Below, in pieces: positions 1 to 5,571 of a stretch of DNA of 6,569 nucleotides; the first letter of the stretch is position 1, and each line of letters starts with the position of its first letter. The position numbers and the translations under genes are program-made. The DNA is from Sphingomonadaceae bacterium. Lineage in GTDB: Bacteria; Pseudomonadota; Alphaproteobacteria; Sphingomonadales; Sphingomonadaceae. The DNA lies in contig JAFARM010000407.1 in NCBI GenBank assembly GCA_019245455.1, forward strand, positions 1-6,569, written 5' to 3'. The notes beneath the pieces were generated by a model. It had not been told where the DNA came from, ran no database searches, and was given only the letters and a program-made list of their open reading frames with translations.

Positions 1-433
1 CACGCTCGACGCCGCCGCGTGGCCCGTCGCGGCGCTCGCCGCGATCCGGCCGCTCGCCGCGCGCGCCGTCGCGGCCACGCTCGCCGTCGCGACCTTCACG
101 CTCGCGGCTCTCGTTCCGCCGCATCATCGCCGAGGGGCCGTCCTCGAACTGGTCGACGCGGACGGTCATGAAGCGCAGGATGTCCTCGCTGAGCCCCGCC
201 TGACGCTCGAGCTCGGCGATCGCCGGGGCGGGGGCGTCGATGTTCATCAGCACATAATGCGCCTTGCGGTTCTTCTTGATCCGGTAGGCGATGGAGCGCA
301 GGCCCCAATACTCGTGCTTGGCGACGCGGCCGTTGCCGTCGGCGATGATCTTGGTGAAGGCTTCGCTCATCGCCTCGACCTGGGCGTTGGCCAGGTCCTG
401 TCGCGCGAGGAAGATATGTTCGTACATCGGCAT
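1..433 (-). CDS. rpsF: Small ribosomal subunit protein bS6 (partial; 3' end beyond the left edge)
   Basis: This gene encodes S6, which binds the platform of the 30S subunit together with S18. Reading the minus strand from ATG at 433-431 gives [20 protein letters not shown], a typical S6 N-terminus, followed by the family block around residues 48-64 ([20 protein letters not shown]) and [11 protein letters not shown] near residues 88-98. There are 144 complete codons without a stop, so the end lies outside the window. The S6 fold ends near residue 98. From about residue 108 the protein becomes a low-complexity tail of Arg, Gly, Asp and Glu (units such as RDGERGRDG), already longer than the roughly 131-135 residues of E. 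coli S6. A GGGAG ribosome-binding site lies at 445-449, 11 nt before the ATG. The second Met (427-425) is possible but less likely. S18 and L9 genes usually follow rpsF and would lie to the left, unseen. Confidence 0.97.
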   Translation of the reverse strand, partial: MPMYEHIFLARQDLANAQVEAMSEAFTKIIADGNGRVAKHEYWGLRSIAYRIKKNRKAHYVLMNIDAPAPAIAELERQAGLSEDILRFMTVRVDQFEDGPSAMMRRNESREREGRDGERGRDGARGERPDRGERRDGPRGGVER

Positions 434-463
434 CTGTCGTCGTACTCCCGTGCCGATCGTTGA

Positions 464-480
464 CGGCGCGCGATGCGCCG
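464..480 (-). other. Small hairpin in the rpsF leader
   Basis: CGGCGC (464-469) and GCGCCG (475-480) form a 6-bp stem with a 5-nt loop. It lies about 15 nt upstream of the rpsF ribosome-binding site, so it would sit in the mRNA leader. In many bacteria the S6:S18 complex is known to bind a structured leader of its own mRNA. I cannot confirm that motif here, and the region is GC-rich enough for chance hairpins. Confidence 0.3.
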
Positions 481-499
481 CCCCTCCGGCTGGCTGCTG

Positions 500-531
500 A
501 AAAACGAACGGCCGGGGCGGACCCCGGCCGT
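500..531 (-). terminator. Rho-independent terminator-like hairpin between the TPR gene and rpsF
   Basis: A perfect 10-bp stem pairs 508-517 (ACGGCCGGGG on the plus strand) with 522-531, closing a CGGA loop. On the minus strand it is followed by TCGTTTTT (507-500), the U-tract expected of an intrinsic terminator. The plus strand has no comparable T-run, so the orientation is minus. It lies about 77 nt past the stop codon of the TPR gene and about 67 nt before the rpsF start. The simple reading is termination of the TPR transcript. If the candidate promoter at 544-572 is real, the hairpin would instead sit at the very start of the rpsF mRNA. Confidence 0.7.
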
Positions 532-543
532 GTCGATCGAGGC

Positions 544-572
544 GCGATAGCCGGGTTGCCGGCGGAATGCAA
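544..572 (-). promoter_or_regulatory. Candidate sigma-70-type promoter for rpsF
   Basis: On the minus strand TTGCAT (572-567) is separated by 17 nt from TATCGC (549-544). Spacing is ideal and the -35 box is fair; the -10 box matches only TAT. The nonamer GGCTATCGC recurs in the candidate acpP promoter at 3758-3786, which is the main reason to list it. The predicted start near 537 would place the 500-531 hairpin in the leader. No better promoter is visible between that hairpin and the rpsF ATG. Confidence 0.35.
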
Positions 573-578
573 CCGCTA

Positions 579-604
579 GTTCCTTCCCGCGAGCGGGAAG
601 GAAC
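579..604. repeat. Perfect 12-bp palindrome after the TPR gene (REP-like or terminator stem)
   Basis: GTTCCTTCCCGC (579-590) and GCGGGAAGGAAC (593-604) are perfect inverted repeats separated by GA. The palindrome begins 3 nt beyond the TGA (608-610) of the TPR gene. It has no T-run on either side, so it is not a classic intrinsic terminator. It could protect the 3' end of the TPR mRNA, help termination, or be a single copy of a dispersed palindromic element. Confidence 0.6.
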
Positions 605-607
605 AGG

Positions 608-1717
608 TCAGCCCTTCGTGCTCGCGTACAGCTTCCACAGGTCGGCGATGTCCTTCAGGCCGCCTTCCTTGACGCTGGCAAAGGTCGCCACCGCCGCCTT
701 GGCCGATCCCGCCTTGACCTGGGCGATGCCTTCGAAGGTCTTGTCGGCGTCGGTGTCGGGGCCACCCGCCGATGCCGCCTTGCCATAGGCGGTCGCCGCC
801 GCCGGATATTGCCCCAGGCCGAGATACGCCCCGCCGGCCTGCGCCGCCGTGGCGGGGGCCGCTGCAAGCTGGGGCGCCGCCGCCCCCGCCGCCTGGGCGC
901 GCTGCGCCGCCGCCTGCGCGAGCTTGGCCGTCATCGGGTCGGAGCCGAGCCCGCCGCCGGCCTTGCTCAGTACCGACTGGGCGACGCCGGGCTGGTTCTT
1001 GATGATCGCCAGCTTGGCGAATTCCTGGATGTCCTCCGGCCGCTTGAGGTTGCCGGTCGTCTCCATCAGGTGGAACAGCGCCAGCTTGGCCTCGGGCTGC
1101 ATCTGCTGCTTCTGCAGCTCGACGAGCAGCGTCTGCCAGCGCGCCGGCGACGGGTCGGCGCGGACCAGTTTCTCGGTCGTCGCCAGATAGCCCTTCTTGT
1201 CACCGCTCTTGTACTGGGCGTTGGCCAGGTTCTCGAGGTACAGGGACTTCGGGCCGTTCTGCTGAATCAGCTTGTTGTACGACGCCACCGCCTCGGCATA
1301 ATGGCCCTGCTTGACCGCCGCCTGGGCGATCAGGATCGTCATGTCCTCGCCGCCGGCCTTCTTCGCCTGCTCGACCGCCTTGGTGTAGTTGCCGGCGTTG
1401 TAATAGAGCCGCGCGAGCTGCGCCGGGGTCGCCGTGCCGCCGGCCTGCAGCTCGTCGGCGGCCTTCGAATACTGGCCCTGCTTGGTGTAGACATAGGCCG
1501 CCGCCTGCGCGACCTTGGCCCGCTCCTCGGGCGTCTTGGCCGCCGCCTTGGCGGTGTTGATCGCCGCGACCGCGGCCGCCCCGCTTCCCTTGACTGCCTG
1601 GTTGATCGCCGTGCCGACCGCCTTCGACACCGCCGCGGCGGCGGGCTCGGCGGCGGTCAGCGCCAGCGCCGCGACGCCGGCCAGATGGATGACCCGCTTC
1701 ATCGTCATGGTCGTCAT
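608..1717 (-). CDS. Predicted exported TPR-like repeat protein, function unknown
   Basis: The product is 369 residues if translation starts at ATG 1717-1715. The N-terminus MTTMTMKRVIHLAGVAALAL, followed by a stretch ending AEPAAAA, is a good Sec signal peptide with cleavage likely after about residue 29, so the protein is probably periplasmic. The mature part is Ala-rich and helical, with TPR-like helix pairs near residues 68-90 (TKQGQYSKAADEL), 98-120 (YYNAGNYTKAVEQA), 127-150 (VKQGHYAEAVASYNKL), 157-185 and 292-313 (LGLGQYPAAATAYGKA). A low-complexity Ala/Gln linker lies near 265-292. Starts at 1708 and 1702 are also possible. GAGG at 1721-1724 is too close to 1717 but about 12 nt from 1708. 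The open frame runs up to 1828, but that extra N-terminus has no signal-peptide character. No catalytic motif is seen; TPRs suggest protein binding. It diverges from fabD and precedes rpsF, possibly by location only. Confidence 0.85.
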   Translation of the reverse strand: MTTMTMKRVIHLAGVAALALTAAEPAAAAVSKAVGTAINQAVKGSGAAAVAAINTAKAAAKTPEERAKVAQAAAYVYTKQGQYSKAADELQAGGTATPAQLARLYYNAGNYTKAVEQAKKAGGEDMTILIAQAAVKQGHYAEAVASYNKLIQQNGPKSLYLENLANAQYKSGDKKGYLATTEKLVRADPSPARWQTLLVELQKQQMQPEAKLALFHLMETTGNLKRPEDIQEFAKLAIIKNQPGVAQSVLSKAGGGLGSDPMTAKLAQAAAQRAQAAGAAAPQLAAAPATAAQAGGAYLGLGQYPAAATAYGKAASAGGPDTDADKTFEGIAQVKAGSAKAAVATFASVKEGGLKDIADLWKLYASTKG

Positions 1718-1923
1718 GATCCTCGCGTTCCGTTCGTGGTTGATGGTCGTCCGGCATCGCTGGCCACAGGCTGAACGCGCGCCGCCGGCAAGAGGCTGCG
1801 ACCTTATCGATTCACGCGCGCGGTGCAATGGCGGACGATGTCATCCGCGTCGCGGGGCGGGACGATCATTGCCTGTCGGCGCACATCGGCCTAAGCGCAG
1901 CCGCTTTACGCCAGGAGCCCCGC
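1718..1923. promoter_or_regulatory. Divergent intergenic region between the TPR gene and fabD
   Basis: These 206 bp separate two gene starts on opposite strands, so both promoters should lie here. Toward the TPR gene a weak candidate is TTGCAC (1828-1823), a 16-nt spacer, then TAAGGT (1806-1801) on the minus strand. Toward fabD a weak candidate is TTGCCT (1869-1874), 17 nt, then TAAGCG (1892-1897). Neither is convincing on its own. I see no clear operator palindrome for a FadR- or FabR-type regulator. Confidence 0.3.
1913..1917 (+). promoter_or_regulatory. Ribosome-binding site that sets a TTG start for fabD
   Basis: AGGAG at 1913-1917 lies 6 nt before TTG at 1924-1926. The in-frame ATG at 1828 would add 32 residues with no counterpart in the FabD family and lacks a comparable site. 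The TTG reading gives MTRAFVFPGQGSQ, which matches the family N-terminus. Confidence 0.85.
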
Positions 1924-2862
1924 TTGACCCGCGCATTCGTCTTCCCCGGCCAGGGCAGCCAGCAGGCGGGCATGGGCAAGGCGCTCCACGCCGCCAGCCC
2001 CGCCGCCCGCGCCGTGTTCGAGGAGGTCGATGACGCGCTCGGGCAGAGCCTGTCGCGGCTGATGTTTGACGGCGACCTCGCCACGCTGACGCTGACCGAG
2101 AACGCGCAGCCGGCGATCATGGCGGTGTCGATCGCCACCCTGCGCGTGCTTCAGGAAGGTGGCGTGCGGCTTGCCGACCGCGCCGCCTTCGTCGCCGGGC
2201 ACAGCCTGGGCGAATACAGCGCATTGTGTGCTGCCGGCGTGCTGACGCTCGCCGACACGGCGCGCCTGCTCCGCGCGCGGGGACGGGCGATGCAGGCGGC
2301 GGTGCCGGTCGGCGTCGGCGCGATGGCGGTGCTGATCGGCCTCGATCTCGACACGGTGCAGGCGGTCGCCGACGCGGCGGCGGAGGACGGTCAGGTGTGC
2401 GCGGTCGCCAACGACAACGCGCCGGGCCAGGTCGTCGTCAGCGGCCACGAGCAGGCGGTGGCGCGTGCCATCACGCTCGCCAAGGCGAAGGGATCGCGCC
2501 ACTCGGTCCTGCTGCCGGTGTCGGCGCCGTTCCACTGCCCGCTGATGGCGCCCGCCGCCGAGGCGATGGCCACGGCGCTCGCCGACACGCCGCTTTCCGC
2601 GCCGTTCGTGCCGCTGGTGGCGAACGTCACCGCTGCGCCGGTGATCGATGCCGCAACGATCCGCCGCCTGCTCGTCGAGCAGGTGACCGGCCGGGTGCGC
2701 TGGCGCGAGAGCGTGCTGGCGATGGTCGACGCCGGCGTCGATCGCTTCGTCGAGCTGGGGGCGAAGGTGCTGTCGCCGATGGTCAAGCGCATCACGCCCG
2801 ATGCCGGTGCCGAGGCGGCGATGGACATGGCGACGATCGAAGCGGTGGCGAGAGGGATGTAA
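1924..2862 (+). CDS. fabD: Malonyl-CoA:ACP transacylase
   Basis: FabD moves the malonyl group from malonyl-CoA to the phosphopantetheine arm of AcpP, supplying extender units to type II fatty acid synthesis in the cytoplasm. The 312-residue product is close to E. coli FabD (309). Visible motifs are FPGQGSQ at residues 7-13 (oxyanion Gln10), the nucleophile motif GHSLGEYSA with Ser94, Arg119 in RGRAMQ (malonate carboxylate binding), and the catalytic His204 in APFHCPLM. GAMAVLIGL at 132-140 and NDNAPGQVVVSG at 163-174 belong to the ferredoxin-like subdomain region. The start is TTG. It is the first gene of the plus-strand fatty acid cluster, and fabG follows after a 141-bp gap that holds an inverted repeat pair. 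Nothing essential is missing. Confidence 0.98.
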   Translation: MTRAFVFPGQGSQQAGMGKALHAASPAARAVFEEVDDALGQSLSRLMFDGDLATLTLTENAQPAIMAVSIATLRVLQEGGVRLADRAAFVAGHSLGEYSALCAAGVLTLADTARLLRARGRAMQAAVPVGVGAMAVLIGLDLDTVQAVADAAAEDGQVCAVANDNAPGQVVVSGHEQAVARAITLAKAKGSRHSVLLPVSAPFHCPLMAPAAEAMATALADTPLSAPFVPLVANVTAAPVIDAATIRRLLVEQVTGRVRWRESVLAMVDAGVDRFVELGAKVLSPMVKRITPDAGAEAAMDMATIEAVARGM

Positions 2863-2866
2863 ATAC

Positions 2867-2987
2867 GTCCCTCTCCGCTTGAGGGAGAGGGACAGGCGGC
2901 GCAGCCGCCAGGGTGAGGGTGCGGCGCCACTCACCCTCACCCTGGCCGCTGAAGGGCGGCCGTCCCTCTCCCTCAGGGGGAGAGGGG
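2867..2987. repeat. Head-to-head pair of REP-like palindromic elements between fabD and fabG
   Basis: Two diverged copies of an element of about 55 nt face each other. Copy 1 (2867-2921) has a 10-bp stem, GTCCCTCTCC (2867-2876) with 2884-2893, then GGCGGC-GCA-GCCGCC (2895-2909), then AGGGTGAGGGTG (2910-2921). Copy 2, inverted (2932-2987), has CACCCTCACCCT, then CCGCTGAAGGGCGG, then a 9-bp stem CCCTCTCCC (2964-2972) with 2978-2986. The inner arms 2907-2921 and 2932-2946 can also pair over 15 bp. The whole block fills nearly all of the gap and ends just before the fabG ribosome-binding site. It resembles dispersed REP/BIME doublets of high-GC proteobacteria; copy number elsewhere cannot be seen here. 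Confidence 0.8.
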
Positions 2988-3003
2988 ATGAAGGAGGCAA
3001 GGA

Positions 3004-3738
3004 ATGTTCGACCTCACCGGCATGACCGCCCTGGTCACGGGGGCCAGCGGCGGGCTCGGCTCGGCGATCGCCCGTGCGCTTGCCGGGCACGGGGCGAAGG
3101 TCGCGCTGTCGGGGACCCGCGTCGCGCCGCTCGAGGCGCTCGCCGCCGAGCTGCCGGGGAGCGTCGTCCTGCCGTGCGATCTCGCCGACGCCGGCGCGGT
3201 CGATGCGCTGGTCCCCGCCGCTGTGACGGCGCTCGGCCAGCTCGACATCCTCGTCAACAACGCCGGGATCACCCGCGACAACCTCGCCATGCGGATGAAG
3301 GACGACGAGTGGGATACGGTCATCCGGGTCAACCTGGAGGCCGCCTTCCGCCTGTGCCGCGCCGCCTGCAAGCCGATGATGCGCGCGCGTTTCGGCCGCG
3401 TCGTCAGCGTCACCTCGGTCGTCGGCGTCACCGGCAATCCCGGCCAGGCCAATTATGCCGCGTCGAAAGCCGGCCTCATCGGAATGTCGAAGGCGCTCGC
3501 GCAGGAGGTCGCCAGTCGGGGCATCACCGTCAACTGCGTCGCGCCGGGCTTCATCGCCTCGCCTATGACGGCGGCGCTGACCGCCGGCCAGGCCGCGGCG
3601 ATCACGGCGCGCATCCCCACCGGCCGATTGGGCGAAGGGGCCGACGTTGCTGCCGCCGTAACCTATCTCGCCAGCCGCGAGGCGGGCTACGTCACCGGCG
3701 CGACGCTCCACGTCAACGGCGGCATGGCGATGGTTTGA
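3004..3738 (+). CDS. fabG: 3-oxoacyl-ACP reductase
   Basis: FabG reduces beta-ketoacyl-ACP to (R)-3-hydroxyacyl-ACP with NADPH, the first reduction of each elongation cycle. The 244-residue product has the length of E. coli FabG and is a classical short-chain dehydrogenase. It shows the Rossmann motif TGASGGLG at residues 12-19, CDL near 58-60, NNAG at 85-88, and the tetrad Asn110, Ser138, Tyr151 and Lys155 (YAASK), at the same numbers as the E. coli enzyme. PGFIASPMT at 181-189 follows the usual PGFI-DM/T pattern, and the C-terminus HVNGGMAMV fits the family end GGMYM. GGAGG at 2993-2997 lies 6 nt before the ATG. Paralogous SDRs exist, but the position between fabD and acpP settles the assignment. 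Confidence 0.98.
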   Translation: MFDLTGMTALVTGASGGLGSAIARALAGHGAKVALSGTRVAPLEALAAELPGSVVLPCDLADAGAVDALVPAAVTALGQLDILVNNAGITRDNLAMRMKDDEWDTVIRVNLEAAFRLCRAACKPMMRARFGRVVSVTSVVGVTGNPGQANYAASKAGLIGMSKALAQEVASRGITVNCVAPGFIASPMTAALTAGQAAAITARIPTGRLGEGADVAAAVTYLASREAGYVTGATLHVNGGMAMV

Positions 3739-3757
3739 GGGGGCGGCTGCCGACACC

Positions 3758-3786
3758 TTGTCACGCCCCGCCCCGGCGGCTATCGC
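3758..3786 (+). promoter_or_regulatory. Candidate promoter for acpP in the fabG-acpP gap
   Basis: TTGTCA (3758-3763) is followed after 17 nt by TATCGC (3781-3786). The -35 box is good and the -10 box partial. The nonamer GGCTATCGC also occurs at the -10 box of the candidate rpsF promoter. An own promoter would fit the need for much more ACP than FabD or FabG. Predicted initiation near 3793 would leave a leader of roughly 35 nt containing the ribosome-binding site. Confidence 0.4.
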
Positions 3787-3828
3787 AGGCGCGAGGCTGA
3801 ACGCCACACTAACCGGAGAGGGTTTCCC

Positions 3829-4068
3829 ATGAGCGATGTCGCCGACCGCGTGAAGAAGATCGTCGTCGAACACCTCGGCGTCGACGCCGACAAGGTGAGC
3901 GAGAACGCCAGCTTCATCGACGACCTCGGTGCCGACAGCCTCGACACGGTCGAACTCGTCATGGCCTTCGAGGAAGAGTTCGGGGTCGAGATCCCCGACG
4001 ACGCCGCCGAGAAGATCCTGACGGTCAAGGACGCGATCGGCTTCATCGAGACCCACGCCAAGGCGTGA
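3829..4068 (+). CDS. acpP: Acyl carrier protein
   Basis: AcpP carries growing acyl chains as thioesters on a 4'-phosphopantetheine arm and is the shared substrate carrier of fatty acid, phospholipid and lipid A synthesis. The 79-residue product is a strongly acidic four-helix protein. The attachment site is Ser37 in [13 protein letters not shown], the same number as in E. coli, followed by the recognition helix [23 protein letters not shown]. The length is normal for the family (77-80). GGAGAGG at 3815-3821 lies 7 nt before the ATG. It sits between fabG and fabF as in most proteobacteria. A candidate promoter just upstream and a strong hairpin just downstream suggest that acpP can be expressed at a level different from its neighbours. 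Confidence 0.99.
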   Translation: MSDVADRVKKIVVEHLGVDADKVSENASFIDDLGADSLDTVELVMAFEEEFGVEIPDDAAEKILTVKDAIGFIETHAKA

Positions 4069-4096
4069 GCGTCGGTTGACCGCGCCGGCATCGGCC

Positions 4097-4136
4097 CGCA
4101 AAACGGCTCTTCGCCCGCGCGAGGAGCCGTTTTGCG
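4097..4136 (+). terminator. Strong hairpin after acpP: terminator or attenuator
   Basis: A perfect 13-bp inverted repeat, CGCAAAACGGCTC (4097-4109) and GAGCCGTTTTGCG (4124-4136), can be extended inward by one G-U and four Watson-Crick pairs to an 18-bp stem with a CCGC loop (4115-4118). The A-run and T-run at the foot of the stem give the symmetric shape of a bidirectional terminator; the U stretch (4130-4133) is short and inside the stem. It starts 28 nt after the acpP stop and ends 31 nt before the fabF ATG. Partial termination would yield a short, abundant acpP mRNA and some read-through into fabF. No separate fabF promoter is obvious. Confidence 0.7.
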
Positions 4137-4167
4137 TGCCAGCTGCGGCAGATTGGGAGGGACCGCG

Positions 4168-5430
4168 ATGCGTCGCGTCGTGATTACCGGCATCGGCATG
4201 GTCACCCCGCTCGGCGCGAGCGTGGCGACGACCTGGAGCAATATTCTCGCCTCCAAGTCGGGGGCTGGACCCATCACGCGCTTCGACGCGAGCGACCAGG
4301 CGTGCCGCATCGCCTGCGAGGTCAAGGGGGGCGACGGCAGCGGCGAGACCTTCGATCCGGGCAAGCGCATCGACCACAAGGTTCAGCGCCAGGTCGACCC
4401 GTTCATCCAGTACGGCATCGACGCCGCCGGCCAGGCGCTCGAGGACGCCGGCCTGACGGACATGAGCGAGGCGGAGCGCTTCCGCGCCGGCTGCATGATC
4501 GGCAGCGGCATCGGCGGCCTGCCGGGGATCGAGAAGGAATCGATCGTCTGCCACGAAAAGGGCCCGCGCCGCGTCAGCCCGCACTTCGTCCACGGGCGGC
4601 TGATCAACCTCATCTCGGGCCAGGTCAGCATCAAGTACGGCCTGATGGGGCCGAACCACGCCGTCGTCACCGCCTGTTCGACGGGTGCCCACGCGATCGG
4701 CGACGCGGCGCGGCTGATCGCGCTCGATGATGCCGACGTCATGCTCGCCGGCGGCGCCGAGGGCGCAATCTGCCCCTTGGGCATCGCCGGCTTCGCCCAG
4801 GCGCGCGCGCTGTCGACCGGGTTCAACGACGATCCGACGCGCGCGTCGCGCCCCTATGACCGCGACCGCGACGGCTTCGTCATGGGCGAGGGCGCGGGCA
4901 TCGTCTGCCTCGAGGAGTACGAGCGGGCCAAGGCGCGTGGCGCGACGATCTATGGCGAGGTCATCGGCTACGGCCTGACCGGCGACGCCTATCACGTCAC
5001 CGCGCCGCACCCCGAGGGGTCGGGGGCGTTCCGCTCTATGGAGATGGCGCTCAGGAAGGCGAGCCTCAGCCCGGTCGACATCGACTATATCAACGCCCAC
5101 GGCACCTCGACGCCGATGGGCGACGAGCTCGAGCTGGGGGCGGTGCGCCGCCTGTTCGGCCCGGCGATCGAGACCGTCAGCATGAGCTCGACCAAGTCGG
5201 CGATCGGCCACCTGCTCGGCGGCGCGGGGGCGGTCGAAAGCATCTTCTGCCTGCTCGCGCTGCGCGACCAGGTCGCGCCGCCGACGCTCAACCTCGACCA
5301 TCCGTCGGAGGCGTGCGAGGGCGTCGACCTGGTGCCGCACGTGGCGAAGCCGCGCCGCATCCGCGCCGTGCTCAACAACAGCTTCGGTTTCGGCGGGACC
5401 AACGCGACGCTGGTCATGCGGGCGGTATGA
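4168..5430 (+). CDS. fabF: 3-oxoacyl-ACP synthase II (beta-ketoacyl-ACP synthase II)
   Basis: FabF is the elongating condensing enzyme: it takes an acyl chain from AcpP onto its active-site Cys and condenses it with malonyl-ACP, releasing CO2. The 420-residue product is close to E. coli FabF (about 412). The thiolase-fold signature VTACSTGAHAIGDA contains nucleophile Cys170. The other catalytic residues are His311 (NAHGTSTPMGD), Lys343 and His348 (STKSAIGHLLGGAGA). The C-terminal gate motif NNSFGFGGTNA lies at about 403-413. GGAGG at 4156-4160 sits 7 nt before ATG 4168. A TTG at 4132 in the same frame lies inside the upstream hairpin and is not a credible start. The Cys-His-His triad and the place after acpP distinguish it from FabH. 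Confidence 0.98.
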   Translation: MRRVVITGIGMVTPLGASVATTWSNILASKSGAGPITRFDASDQACRIACEVKGGDGSGETFDPGKRIDHKVQRQVDPFIQYGIDAAGQALEDAGLTDMSEAERFRAGCMIGSGIGGLPGIEKESIVCHEKGPRRVSPHFVHGRLINLISGQVSIKYGLMGPNHAVVTACSTGAHAIGDAARLIALDDADVMLAGGAEGAICPLGIAGFAQARALSTGFNDDPTRASRPYDRDRDGFVMGEGAGIVCLEEYERAKARGATIYGEVIGYGLTGDAYHVTAPHPEGSGAFRSMEMALRKASLSPVDIDYINAHGTSTPMGDELELGAVRRLFGPAIETVSMSSTKSAIGHLLGGAGAVESIFCLLALRDQVAPPTLNLDHPSEACEGVDLVPHVAKPRRIRAVLNNSFGFGGTNATLVMRAV

Positions 5431-5463
5431 CGGCGTCGCGCTGTTCCCCCACGGAGCGGGCCG

Positions 5464-5547
5464 TGCTGGCGCAGGCCAGCATCCACGTCCGCGCGTGACG
5501 GCACGCCTGTCGTCTGGCACGACCATGGATGCTGGCCTTCGCCAGCA
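5464..5547. repeat. Inverted pair of REP-like hairpins between fabF and mltG
   Basis: A 24-nt unit at 5464-5487 (TGCTGGCGCAGGCCAGCATC plus four bases) recurs inverted at 5524-5547, with 22 of 24 positions identical. Each unit is itself a hairpin: TGCTGGC/GCCAGCA around GCAG in the first, ATGCTGGC/GCCAGCAT around CTTC in the second (5529-5548). The two can also pair with each other through a perfect 12-bp stretch (5474-5485 with 5526-5537). A single stem-loop unit in an inverted doublet about 40 bp apart is the classic REP/BIME layout. The sequence differs completely from the doublet at 2867-2987. It may also help end fabF transcripts or stabilise their 3' ends. Confidence 0.85.
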
Positions 5548-5571
5548 TGACTCCGCTAAGCGGACAGACGC

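Noticed and set aside
809..1774. A 321-codon plus-strand open frame opposite the TPR gene.
   Set aside because: Leu/Arg/Gly-rich composition typical of an antisense shadow. The minus-strand frame has a signal peptide and TPR-like repeats.
1828..1923. A 32-codon N-terminal extension of fabD from ATG 1828.
   Set aside because: No family counterpart, and a good ribosome-binding site sits before the TTG at 1924.
3740..3774. A 7-bp GGGGCGG/CCGCCCC hairpin just after fabG as a terminator.
   Set aside because: Large loop, no T-run, and such pairings are expected by chance in this base composition; it also overlaps the candidate acpP promoter.
4132..4167. An upstream TTG start for fabF adding 12 residues.
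   Set aside because: The TTG is inside the stem of the hairpin after acpP; ATG 4168 has GGAGG at 7 nt and gives the family N-terminus.
5427..5498. A 23-codon frame whose ATG overlaps the fabF stop (ATGA), suggesting translational coupling.
   Set aside because: Its second half is translated REP sequence and it has no independent coding signal; the overlap is probably accidental.
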